From positions 42,899 to 106,898 of the forward strand of contig NZ_JADEWZ010000019.1 in the NCBI RefSeq assembly GCF_015207425.1: 64,000 bases of DNA, in the 5' to 3' direction. Source of the stretch: Lusitaniella coriacea LEGE 07157. GTDB lineage: Bacteria; Cyanobacteriota; Cyanobacteriia; Cyanobacteriales; Spirulinaceae. Positions within the stretch are counted from its first letter, which is position 1, and the number at the start of each line of letters is the position of its first letter. Of the stretch, positions 54,566-62,961 are shown in pieces. The notes under the pieces were generated by a model. That model was not told where the DNA came from and ran no database searches. It worked only from the letters and a program-made list of their open reading frames with translations. A program made the translations under genes and the position numbers.

Positions 54566-56056
54566 TTAGGACGAGGCAACTGGGGTTAAAGATTTGACTT
54601 TCTTGGCAACGAGCCAATAGGTGACCATTTCTCCTTTTCCTTTTACCGCGATCGCGCCCCGTTCTTCAAACATATATTGATCTTTGAGTAACTCGTAGGT
54701 AGCAGCACTCACTTGAATTTTACCGGGCGCGCCGGAGGATTCCATGCGGGATGCAATATTGACCGCATCTCCCCACAGATCGTAAATAAATTTCTTCAAA
54801 CCGATTACGCCAGCCACAACAGAACCCGTATTGATTCCGATGCGAATTTGGATGCCTTCTGCATCTAAGATCGCATCTTCGTGCAATTGTGCGATCGCGC
54901 GTTGCATATCCAAAGCCATATCCGCGATCGCGATCGCGTGATTTTTATTAGGCGTTGGCACGCCACCCACCACCATATAAGCATCTCCAATCGTCTTGAT
55001 TTTCTCCAACCCGTGCTTTTCGGCGAGTTGGTCGAAGCGAGAGAAAATCTCGTTGAGTAACTCCACCAATTCAATCGGCGACACTCTCGATGAAAGGGGC
55101 GTGAAGTTGGTGATATCCGCAAACAAAATCGTGACATGGGAAAATCCCCTTGCCAATGTACGATTGTTCTCTTTCAGTTGCTTGGCAATAGAAGCAGGCA
55201 AAATATTGAGCAGCAAGCGTTCGGACTTATTTTGCTCTTGCACTAATTTTCGATTGGACTTTTGCAATTGAGCCGTTCGTTCGATCACTCGCCGTTCCAA
55301 CTCCTCAGAGGTCTGGCGCAACCGACTAATCACCAAAGCAATGCCAAAAATACCCAAAATAGAAAGTCCCGCTAGCATCACAAACCCATTGCGAAGTTGT
55401 TGGCGCGTTTGCTCGACAATCTCATCTAAAGGTTGGGTGATTTCCAAAATGCCCCGCACATCGCCAACCCTCCAATCGGTTTTTGGACTATCTGGGTGAG
55501 TGTTATGACAGCTTACACAACTTGGTCGCAGGATATCGGCTTGAGCGTAGCGAAATAAAGCCTGACTATTGTTTGCCTTAAACTGAGTGAATCGTTCGTC
55601 TGGGTGTTGCTTGAGATAGTCCAGTGCTTCGCGCTCGAAAGTCGTTTTAGGACCGCCTTCCTCTTTGCGCCAAGGAAACGGGTAGTCACTGTACAATCGC
55701 ACAGATACGCCAGGATTATTTTCCCGAATTCGATGACCCAGTTCGATTAAGAAAGTTGCAGGAATTGGAATTGACCCTTCTTTCAAGGTGTAATTGTGGG
55801 TAACATTAAGCCCGTCAATCTTTTTAGCGCGAGCAACCACTTCCGAACTGTAGAGCGTTCTAGCCTCTGTTAAGGATTGGGCGTAGAGGACTGCATTTTG
55901 AGTCGCTTGGGTTTCAATGAGATTGCTAGAGAGATTCGTCATACCCCACAGCGCAAAACTTACCCCCAAAATAAATAACAGCGTTAAAAGAAGAATAGTG
56001 CGTTGATAGAGAATACGAGTAAAGAGTAAAATAACTTTGGTTTTGAGCTGACGCAT
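54566..56056 (-). CDS. Class III nucleotide cyclase with c-type heme sensor domain (DUF3365)
   Basis: A membrane sensor-cyclase of 496 residues from ATG 56056 (a TTG upstream, 56077, is possible). TM1 at about residues 20-40 precedes an extracytoplasmic DUF3365/Tll0287-like domain with one heme-binding CxxCH (CVSCH, about 180-184). TM2 (about 225-245) and a coiled coil lead to the cyclase domain (about 305-490). The metal aspartates are in ILFADITNFTP and KTIGDAYM, and the adenine-specific Lys and Asp, plus transition-state Asn/Arg in WGDAVNIASRM, predict adenylyl cyclase. Redox or gas sensing by heme is inferred. Confidence 0.92.
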   Translation of the reverse strand: MRQLKTKVILLFTRILYQRTILLLTLLFILGVSFALWGMTNLSSNLIETQATQNAVLYAQSLTEARTLYSSEVVARAKKIDGLNVTHNYTLKEGSIPIPATFLIELGHRIRENNPGVSVRLYSDYPFPWRKEEGGPKTTFEREALDYLKQHPDERFTQFKANNSQALFRYAQADILRPSCVSCHNTHPDSPKTDWRVGDVRGILEITQPLDEIVEQTRQQLRNGFVMLAGLSILGIFGIALVISRLRQTSEELERRVIERTAQLQKSNRKLVQEQNKSERLLLNILPASIAKQLKENNRTLARGFSHVTILFADITNFTPLSSRVSPIELVELLNEIFSRFDQLAEKHGLEKIKTIGDAYMVVGGVPTPNKNHAIAIADMALDMQRAIAQLHEDAILDAEGIQIRIGINTGSVVAGVIGLKKFIYDLWGDAVNIASRMESSGAPGKIQVSAATYELLKDQYMFEERGAIAVKGKGEMVTYWLVAKKVKSLTPVASS

Positions 56057-56183
56057 ATTTCCGTAGTGTTCAGACAAGTCAAGATAAATTTTTGTTTATT
56101 TTGCGGTAATTTACTGCGCCCTCTTATGCTATTGTAGACTCTGCTTTTGCCATATCGCTTCATTCCCCTTCAACCTTCCATCT

Positions 56184-57017
56184 ATGTCTAGCGTTCGGAG
56201 AATCCCCACACCCCCGGCTATTTTAGAGGCGTTAAGCCGACTTATTGAAGTTGTTGCCCAATTGAGATCCCCCGCTGGCGGATGCCCTTGGGATTTGGAG
56301 CAAACGGCTCAAACCCTGATTCCTTATGTTATTGAGGAAGCTTATGAGGTAGTGGATGCAATTCATAGTGGAGAGCAAAACGCGATCGCGGAAGAACTCG
56401 GAGATTTGCTCCTTCAAGTCGTCCTGCAAGCCCAAGTTGCCAGCGACAACAACCAATTCACCCTCGAACAAGTCGCTGAGGGAATTACCGAGAAACTGAT
56501 TCGCAGACATCCCCACGTCTTCGGCGATGCAATAGCAGACAATGCCGAACAAGTGCGCCACCATTGGGAACAAATCAAAGCCGCAGAAAAAGGCGAAACC
56601 CCAGAACAAACGCAACTACTCAGTCGCAAGCTCAAACGCTACGCCCGCAGTCTCCCTCCCCTAATGGCAGGGATGAAAATCTCCAAAAAAGCCGCAGCAG
56701 CAGGATTTGAATGGGAAAATATTGACGGGGTTTGGGACAAATTCAACGAAGAATTAACCGAATTTCAAGCTGCCTTGCAAAGCGAAGATAAAGCGCACCA
56801 ACAAGCAGAACTCGGTGACTTACTCTTTACGCTGATTAATCTGGCCCGTTGGTACGATCTCGATCCCTCCGAAGCACTACAAGGCACAAACCAAAGAGTG
56901 ATTCAGCGCATGGAACTCATGGAAACCTTTGCCGAGCGACCCCTGAGCGAATATACCCTAGCAGAATTGGATCGATTGTGGGATCGGGCAAAAATACAAC
57001 TCTCCCAAGAATTGTAA
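56184..57017 (+). CDS. mazG: Nucleoside triphosphate pyrophosphohydrolase MazG
   Basis: MazG hydrolyses NTPs to NMP and pyrophosphate, cleaning abnormal nucleotides and lowering (p)ppGpp in some bacteria. The 277-residue product has two MazG helical domains: WDLEQTAQTLIPYVIEEAYE, VVDAI and EELGDLLLQVV carry the metal-binding EExxE/ExxD residues in domain 1, and a second ELGDLLFTLINLAR occurs near residue 215. The length is typical of the E. coli-type two-domain protein. Confidence 0.93.
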   Translation: MSSVRRIPTPPAILEALSRLIEVVAQLRSPAGGCPWDLEQTAQTLIPYVIEEAYEVVDAIHSGEQNAIAEELGDLLLQVVLQAQVASDNNQFTLEQVAEGITEKLIRRHPHVFGDAIADNAEQVRHHWEQIKAAEKGETPEQTQLLSRKLKRYARSLPPLMAGMKISKKAAAAGFEWENIDGVWDKFNEELTEFQAALQSEDKAHQQAELGDLLFTLINLARWYDLDPSEALQGTNQRVIQRMELMETFAERPLSEYTLAELDRLWDRAKIQLSQEL

Positions 57018-57039
57018 ATTGTTTTCCTTCGGCTACTTT

Positions 57040-57100
57040 GGAACCGCATCTATTTTGAAACCCATAATTTTTCCTACAGAAAAAACTCCAGTTCTCTAAG
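57040..57100. repeat. Decayed copy of the 121-bp repeat family
   Basis: GAACCGCATCTATTTTGAAA and CCATAATTTT at 57040-57070 align with AACCGCGTCTAGCTTGAAAA and CCATAGTTTT of copy 1. Only a few matches (AAAACTCCAG) continue after, and no right end is visible. It starts about 23 bp after the mazG stop. Confidence 0.65.
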
Positions 57101-57155
57101 CTCAAAATCGTGTCCCCTCGCCCCCGCGTTTCCCCGCGTCCCCCCGTCAGTCCGA

Positions 57156-57172
57156 TGTAGCAAACTTAAAAC
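57156..57172. repeat. 17-bp repeat, inverted copy of 10591-10607
   Basis: TGTAGCAAACTTAAAAC, the exact reverse complement of 10591-10607, again beside a CCCCGTCAG low-complexity run. Confidence 0.6.
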
Positions 57173-57580
57173 CTCTTATATAAGGTGTGGGGGGTGTCAC
57201 CTATTACTTTGCAAGAATACCGAATACAATAGTAACGAAACTATCGTTGGTAGGGTTCGCAACTCTATCAATACAACTGCCTATTCCTCCCACATCAGTA
57301 CGCAAGAGTTATGATGTAGGACTGGCAAATTACCCAAGAAAAACCAGGAGAGCATCGCATGGCTATCGTTTATCAATCTACTCTACCTCTGCACGCCGAT
57401 CGCGCTATATTGCGACTCGCTTCTCCTTGCCCCTAAGATCCCTGAGTCGTTCTCCTGTAACGCTTCTTTTCAGAACTGCGCGCCGCCCTCTAAGCCTCTT
57501 TTCAATTGGAGTTAACGCTCAAGCTCAAGGAAAAAAAATCAGAGCCATTTCGTAGACACAAACACCTTTTGTAGCCTTCC

Positions 57581-59800
57581 ATGAGCTACTGTATTAACCC
57601 TCATTGTTCGCAACCCAGCGATCCCGCTAATGTCGATCGTCCAATTTGTCATCACTGCGGTTCGTCTTTACTCTTGCAGAATCGCTATCGCGTCACGCAA
57701 CGATTAAGCGATAATAGTGGCTTTGCGATCATTTATGAAGTGTTAGATGGTTCGATTCTCAAAATTCTCAAAGCGTTAAAACTACAGCATAATGATAATC
57801 CCAAGGCAGTAGAACTGTTTAAACAAGAAGCTCTCGTTTTGAGTCAATTGGATCATCCCGGCATTCCTAAAGTGGAACCCAATAGCTACTTTTGCCATTA
57901 TTCGCGCGGGCTACCTTCAGACGGGTCCCTTCGAGATCGCGCCGAGCCAATACATTGCTTCGTGATGGAAAAAATCGACGGTCCCGATCTCAGGCAATGG
58001 TTATACCAACAGGGAAATATGCTGATTGGCGAACGGCAAGCTCTCGACTGGTTAAAACAAATGGTCGAAATTCTCCACATCGTCCACCAAAAAAACTATT
58101 TTCATCGAGACATCAAGCTGCAAAATATCATGCTTCGTCCCACCGGGCAATTAGTTTTAATTGACTTTGGGGCAGCACGGGAAATGACCTATACTTACCT
58201 TGCTCAAGTTGGGAATGCTGGCAATATCACGAAAATCAGTTCTGCGGGCTATACGCCGCCGGAACAGGAAAAAGGTCATGCGGTTCCTCAATCGGATTTT
58301 TATGCTCTCGGACGCACGTTCGCGTACTTGCTGACGGGAAAACTTTTGAGCGATACAGACATCCGTCATCCCCTAACAGGTGAATTTCGCTGGCACAAAT
58401 ATGCTCCCGGTATTTCCAGGGAGTTTGCAGATTTTATCAACTGCCTGATGGCTCCTAACGCGATCGATCGCCCCAAGGATACCCAAACCATTTTAGAGGG
58501 CATCGATAATCTTCTTGCGACGGTCGATTTGGTCAATCGCACTGAGAAAAACGAGCGAAGACTTGATAGTTCTACGAACCTAGGGATTGACAGTCCAACT
58601 TTGAATGACGAAGTTAATTCCCTCAATCGTCCAAGGGCATTGCGGCAGGTTGCTCGTCGAGGAATTGTTGTGGGAATTGCCCTACTGCTGTCGATCTTCG
58701 GGGGATATGGCGGCTGGACGCTCTATCGGAATTCTGGGAAGGGGGAGATATCGGTTGAACCCATTGAGGTTCCGCAGCTATCTGTTGAAAGGCAGCCGGC
58801 GAAAACTTTAAGCGGACACGCCAGTGCGATTTATGACTTAGCCATCAGTCCCGACGGTCAACTCCTCGCAAGCGGCAGTGGTGACAAAACAATTAAGCTC
58901 TGGAATCTAACAACAGGAAAACCCATTCGCACCCTTACCGGACACGATGGTTTTGTCAATCATCTCCTATTTAGTCCCGATGGCAATATCCTCATTAGTT
59001 CTAGTGCTGATAAAACCTTAAAAATTTGGGATGTTGTCACCGGAAAACTCGTCCGTACTCTCGAAGGACACGATAGTTTTATCAATGTTCTTCTGTTGAG
59101 TCCCGATGGTAGAACCCTCATCACTGCTAGCGCTGATGATACTCTGAAAATTTGGGATTTAGAAACGGGGAAAGAGAAGTACACTTTATTCGGTCATGAG
59201 GGATCGGTGAATACTGCTGCCCTGAGTTCGGATGGAGAGATATTAGCAAGCGGCAGTGCTGACAAAACGATCAAACTTTGGAACCTAAATACGGGTGAGG
59301 AGATTCGCACCCTTGAAGGTCATACCAGTTTTATTAACGATCTTGCGATCGCGCCAGATGGTCAACTCCTCGCCAGTGCCAGCGCTGACAAAACGGTCAA
59401 ACTCTGGAACCTAAATACGGGTGAGGAGATTCGCACCCTCGAAGGTCATACCAGTTTTATTAACGATCTCGCGATCGCGCCCGACGGTCAACTCCTCGCC
59501 AGTGCCAGCGCCGACAAAACGATCAAACTCTGGAACCTCGCGACAGGAAAACTCCTTCGGACGCAAGAAGGACATACGAGTTATGTCAACCAGCTCGCGA
59601 TTAGTCGAGATGGCGAAACGCTTGTGAGTGGTAGCGCCGATAAAACTATTCGATTTTGGAATTTGAAAACCGGAACAGAAGAATATGTCCTGACTGGCTA
59701 CACGCACCACATTGACTACTTCAGTATCAGTCCTGACAGGCGCATTGTTGTTACGGGAAGTAGCGATAACACGATTCAACTGTGGGAGATAGAACCTTAA
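57581..59800 (+). CDS. Serine/threonine kinase with C-terminal WD40 propeller
   Basis: A 739-residue protein. It opens with a zinc-ribbon-like CxxxC...CxxC (CINPHCSQ, CHHCG), then a kinase domain (about 30-310; catalytic loop HRDIKLQN, DFG in LIDFGAARE). A TM helix lies at about 365-385 (GIVVGIALLLSIFGGYGGWTLY). Eight WD40 repeats follow (about 400-739), so a soluble propeller is tethered outside the kinase. Repeats five and six are near-identical (DNA 59281-59532), a recent 126-bp tandem duplication. The WD part probably binds a signal or partner. Confidence 0.93.
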   Translation: MSYCINPHCSQPSDPANVDRPICHHCGSSLLLQNRYRVTQRLSDNSGFAIIYEVLDGSILKILKALKLQHNDNPKAVELFKQEALVLSQLDHPGIPKVEPNSYFCHYSRGLPSDGSLRDRAEPIHCFVMEKIDGPDLRQWLYQQGNMLIGERQALDWLKQMVEILHIVHQKNYFHRDIKLQNIMLRPTGQLVLIDFGAAREMTYTYLAQVGNAGNITKISSAGYTPPEQEKGHAVPQSDFYALGRTFAYLLTGKLLSDTDIRHPLTGEFRWHKYAPGISREFADFINCLMAPNAIDRPKDTQTILEGIDNLLATVDLVNRTEKNERRLDSSTNLGIDSPTLNDEVNSLNRPRALRQVARRGIVVGIALLLSIFGGYGGWTLYRNSGKGEISVEPIEVPQLSVERQPAKTLSGHASAIYDLAISPDGQLLASGSGDKTIKLWNLTTGKPIRTLTGHDGFVNHLLFSPDGNILISSSADKTLKIWDVVTGKLVRTLEGHDSFINVLLLSPDGRTLITASADDTLKIWDLETGKEKYTLFGHEGSVNTAALSSDGEILASGSADKTIKLWNLNTGEEIRTLEGHTSFINDLAIAPDGQLLASASADKTVKLWNLNTGEEIRTLEGHTSFINDLAIAPDGQLLASASADKTIKLWNLATGKLLRTQEGHTSYVNQLAISRDGETLVSGSADKTIRFWNLKTGTEEYVLTGYTHHIDYFSISPDRRIVVTGSSDNTIQLWEIEP
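59281..59532 (+). repeat. Two near-identical 126-bp tandem WD40 units
   Basis: 59281-59406 and 59407-59532 differ at only a handful of bases (for example CCTT/CCTC, CTTGCG/CTCGCG). Both encode the GEEIRTLEGHTSFINDLAIA and PDGQLLASASADKT segment. Confidence 0.9.
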
Positions 59801-59843
59801 GAGTTGCTCAAGCAGCAACCTTAGACCCAGATAAAAACGCTCT

Positions 59844-60140
59844 TTAATAAGAGGAACGGCGTTTCTTTTTGCTGGTTAAAGGCGGTAAGGGGGACGGAGA
59901 AGAACTGGGAGGGAGATAGCGTCGCGCTCGTTCTTCTATCGGTGCAGTTTGGATTTTTTGACTTTGCAACCAACGAACAAGAATTCCCAGCGCGATCGCG
60001 CTTGCACCAAAACCGAGCAATGTCCAGCGTCCGCCCACTCCCCCAATTGCTGCATCTACTAACCCGACAATAACAATAAAACTCGATATGGGTTCCTTGC
60101 GGTACATAGATTTCAAAAAACGAGGTAATAAAGCGTTCAT
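59844..60140 (-). CDS. Small conserved membrane protein
   Basis: A 98-residue protein from ATG 60140 (a frame to 60170 exists). Two hydrophobic segments (about 20-42, ISSFIVIVGLVDAAIGGVGG; about 44-62) form a helical hairpin. The C-terminus is Pro/Ser-rich with a basic KKKRRSS tail. The MNALLPRFLKSMYRKEPIS start looks like a conserved cyanobacterial family. Function unknown. Confidence 0.72.
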   Translation of the reverse strand: MNALLPRFLKSMYRKEPISSFIVIVGLVDAAIGGVGGRWTLLGFGASAIALGILVRWLQSQKIQTAPIEERARRYLPPSSSPSPLPPLTSKKKRRSSY

Positions 60141-60237
60141 GTAGTTATTCGATCGCGAGCATCGGTTCATTACTACTTATAGGGTATCTTAATCCGCTCG
60201 GCTTCGGCGCTGTAGGTTTGATTGTCGGAGAACAAAA

Positions 60238-60289
60238 TTAGCAGCAACTCCCTTAAATCTTTTTCGCTGTGATGAGTTGCTGCTAAATT
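60238..60289. terminator. Bidirectional hairpin terminator
   Basis: TTAGCAGCAACTC and GAGTTGCTGCTAA are a perfect 13-bp inverted repeat with a 23-nt loop. On the minus strand, TTTTG follows, fitting termination of the oxidoreductase gene (stop 60315). On the plus strand, ATTGTATTTTT follows the hairpin. Confidence 0.75.
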
Positions 60290-60314
60290 GTATTTTTACG
60301 ATTGTTTTCCTGAG

Positions 60315-61379
60315 TTAGGAAACTGTCAAAACGGGAGACTGAATGTCTAGAGAATCCGAAGGTTCCCAAACTTTCCCATCAAGTGCCATTTGATCGATCA
60401 AACTCGCTAAACGAAGCGCCTTCAATGCTTGTTCGCCTCCCACGGAAGGTTGATTTCCCCCACGCACGCAATTGACAAAATGCTCTAGTTCCGCGTGCAA
60501 TGGCTCGATATTGCTGGTGTAAACCTTTTCAATCAAACCATCCTGGCGATACAGCACTTGACCGTAATCTGTCATGCAGTTAGCAGTGGTTTGCCGATGA
60601 ATCAGGATTTCGTTATTGAGAAAATCGGCTTCTGTCAGGGAATTTTTGCAGTGCGCTGTAATGCGACGAATTTTGCGATGGGTCACTTTACTTGCTGTTA
60701 GCGTCGCAACCATCCCGTTGGCAAAACCGAGGTTGGCGGTGACGTAATCGAGATATCCCGAATCCGAACAACTGCTTCCGCTTGCGGTTAGCTTGACGAC
60801 GGGAGATGCCGCTAACTCCAGCAGCAGGTCAATGTCGTGAATCATCAAATCTAACACTACAGAGACATCGTTGGCGCGGTTGGAATAAGGACTCATTCGA
60901 TGCGCTTCTAATGCCAAGAGTTCTTCGGTTTTGAGAACTTTATTTAATTCTTGGAATGCCGGATTGAATCGTTCGATATGCCCGACTTGCAAAATACAAT
61001 TGGCTTGAGCTGCTGCATTGACGAGGGATTCTGCTTCTGCAATACTTGCCGCGATCGGTTTTTCAATCAGCGCGTGAATTCCCGCCTGAAGGCAGTTCAT
61101 CCCCACGGGATAGTGCAGGCGAGTTGGGACAGCAATACAAGCTGCATCGATATGGGGCAAAAGATCGAGATAGTTCTCAAAAAAACGAACGCGATATTTG
61201 CTTGCAGTATCTAAACCGCGTTCGACATTAATATCGGATACCCCTACCAACTCAACGTCCTTAAGTAGACTGAGTACGCGGGTATGGTGTTGACCCATAT
61301 TCCCCACACCAATTACGCCTACTCGGATCGGCTGCGGTTGATTTCTTTGAATGTTACCGTTCTGGCGTGCCTCTGACAT
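60315..61379 (-). CDS. Gfo/Idh/MocA-family NAD(P)-dependent oxidoreductase
   Basis: A 354-residue enzyme from ATG 61379 (61391 also possible). The N-terminal Rossmann fold reads RVGVIGVGNMGQHHTRVL (about 17-34) and the catalytic EKP is in HALIEKPIA (about 105-113). DLMIHDIDLLLEL provides the active-site His/Asp region. The family oxidises sugar hydroxyls or reduces related substrates; the exact substrate is unknown. Confidence 0.9.
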   Translation of the reverse strand: MSEARQNGNIQRNQPQPIRVGVIGVGNMGQHHTRVLSLLKDVELVGVSDINVERGLDTASKYRVRFFENYLDLLPHIDAACIAVPTRLHYPVGMNCLQAGIHALIEKPIAASIAEAESLVNAAAQANCILQVGHIERFNPAFQELNKVLKTEELLALEAHRMSPYSNRANDVSVVLDLMIHDIDLLLELAASPVVKLTASGSSCSDSGYLDYVTANLGFANGMVATLTASKVTHRKIRRITAHCKNSLTEADFLNNEILIHRQTTANCMTDYGQVLYRQDGLIEKVYTSNIEPLHAELEHFVNCVRGGNQPSVGGEQALKALRLASLIDQMALDGKVWEPSDSLDIQSPVLTVS

Positions 61380-61391
61380 CCTATCTTGCAC

Positions 61392-61848
61392 TCCGTTGAC
61401 TCCTCTACCACACTTGATTTAATCGATCGAAACATCTCTGGTTCCCTCGAACCATCCAGATAGTACCACAACATCTCTAAATATTAAGAAATTTAAAGTT
61501 TTTCCGGTCGATTCCTCGATTATCGAGACAATACCCAGGATGTTTATTTTTGTTTACATTTTCAGGGTTCAGGAGGAAATTTCGGTTGGTGAGTGTGTCA
61601 GTTTCTGTGCCGTCCATTTGACAAAATAACGATTTAATGATCCGGGGAACTATTCTATTTGCTTAGGAATTCGATGGGGTTAAGTTGCCAAAAGTTTAAA
61701 ATACAGGGATTACAAGCAAATTCACGATTGTTTTTCAATGCGATCGCGCGATCGCTCAGATTCTCAAAGTCTTTGGAATGATAAGAAATTTATTTTTATA
61801 TATGCAAACAAAAAAGTAAAACGAGATTTCAGTAAGTACCCCTCTAAA
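61392..61848. other. Divergent intergenic, 457 bp, upstream of proB
   Basis: It contains a short hairpin TGGTTC-CCTC-GAACCA (61439-61454), a TTGACA at about 61619 without a good -10, and AT-rich DNA. A frame from 61738 joins proB but its residues are unlike the family's N-terminus. HIP1-like GCGATCGCGCGATCGC at 61741-61756. Promoters of both neighbours should be here, but none is certain. Confidence 0.5.
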
Positions 61849-62961
61849 ATGCCTCAAACAATTGTTGTCAAAATTGGAACCTCCAGTCTGACCCGCGACG
61901 GTCAATTGGCACTTTCTAGCCTTGCCGCTTTAGTTGAAACTCTAACTCGCCTGCGATCGCGTGGCAATCGCGTCATTCTTGTTTCTTCCGGCGCGGTGGG
62001 TGTAGGTTGTGCGAGGCTCAACCTTTTGGAAAGACCGCAACACATTGCCCTCAAACAAGCTGTTGCTGCCGTCGGACAAGGACGACTGATGCGCGTGTAC
62101 GACGATCTATTTAGCAGTCTGCGCCAACCCATCGCTCAAGTCTTGCTCACCCGTCGAGACTTAATCGAACGGAGTTCTTACCTCAACGCCAAAAACACAT
62201 TTCAAGAACTCCTGCGACTCGGAGTCGTTCCCATCGTCAATGAAAATGATACCGTTGCAGTAGAAGAGCTTCAGTTGAATTTTGGCGACAACGATACCCT
62301 CTCTGCCTTGGTTGCCAGTCTGATTGAAGCAGATTGGCTATTTTTGCTCACGGATGTGGATCGCCTCTATTCCGACGATCCTCGCCGGAATCCCGACGCT
62401 CAACCCATTTCTTTGGTTAATGCCGACCAACTCGCTCAATTGCAGGTACAAACCGGGACTAGCGGTTCTCAATGGGGGACTGGGGGAATGGCAACAAAGC
62501 TAACGGCAGCGCGGATTGCCACTAATGCGGGGGTGAGAGTCGCGATCGCGCAAGGAAAAATCCCCGAAAATATTGAGAAAATCCTCAAAGGAAAATTAAT
62601 TGGCACGCAATTTGAACCGCAACCTCGCCCGGAAAATGCCCGCAAGCGCTGGATTGCCCACGGCTTAGTGGCAATGGGCAAACTTTACCTCGATTCTGGT
62701 GCGGTTCGTGCAATTTGCCATCAAGGTAAATCCCTACTAGCCGCAGGCATTACTCAAGTCGAGGGCGAATTCCAAACTTCAGATGCAACCATCCTGTGCG
62801 ACTTTCAAGGTCGCGAGATTGCCAGAGGAATTGTCAACTACAGTAGCGCTGAGATTCAAAAAATCCAAGGGCAGCGCTCCGAGCGAATTCCTCTCATTCT
62901 CGGCTACGCCGGCGCTGATACCGTCGTTCACCGAGATAATTTAGCAATCCTCAAACGGTAA
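61849..62961 (+). CDS. proB: Glutamate 5-kinase
   Basis: The first step of proline synthesis from glutamate. From ATG 61849 the product is 370 residues, typical of the kinase-plus-PUA form. The N-terminus [20 protein letters not shown] is the amino acid kinase start. [36 protein letters not shown] and the [11 protein letters not shown] motif follow, and the PUA domain is at about 275-365. An in-frame start at 61738 is less likely. The gene overlaps the convergent DUF4114 gene by 11 bp. Confidence 0.94.
   Translation: MPQTIVVKIGTSSLTRDGQLALSSLAALVETLTRLRSRGNRVILVSSGAVGVGCARLNLLERPQHIALKQAVAAVGQGRLMRVYDDLFSSLRQPIAQVLLTRRDLIERSSYLNAKNTFQELLRLGVVPIVNENDTVAVEELQLNFGDNDTLSALVASLIEADWLFLLTDVDRLYSDDPRRNPDAQPISLVNADQLAQLQVQTGTSGSQWGTGGMATKLTAARIATNAGVRVAIAQGKIPENIEKILKGKLIGTQFEPQPRPENARKRWIAHGLVAMGKLYLDSGAVRAICHQGKSLLAAGITQVEGEFQTSDATILCDFQGREIARGIVNYSSAEIQKIQGQRSERIPLILGYAGADTVVHRDNLAILKR

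Larger units (their letters stand above)
57018..57580. other. Intergenic, 563 bp, repeat-rich, no confident gene
   Basis: It holds a decayed copy of the 121-bp repeat (57040-57100), CCCCCGTC-type low complexity (57117-57150), the 17-mer repeat (57156-57172) and AT-rich sequence. A frame at 57187-57555 is Arg/Ser-rich and resembles no protein; I do not call it. The last 100 bp probably contain the promoter of the kinase-WD40 gene. Confidence 0.6.

Noticed and set aside
57187..57555. A 122-residue frame between mazG and the kinase gene
   Set aside because: Arg/Ser-rich, with no motif and no plausible start; it lies in a repeat-rich spacer.
61738..61848. N-terminal extension of proB
   Set aside because: The residues are unlike glutamate kinases, whose N-terminus fits ATG 61849.
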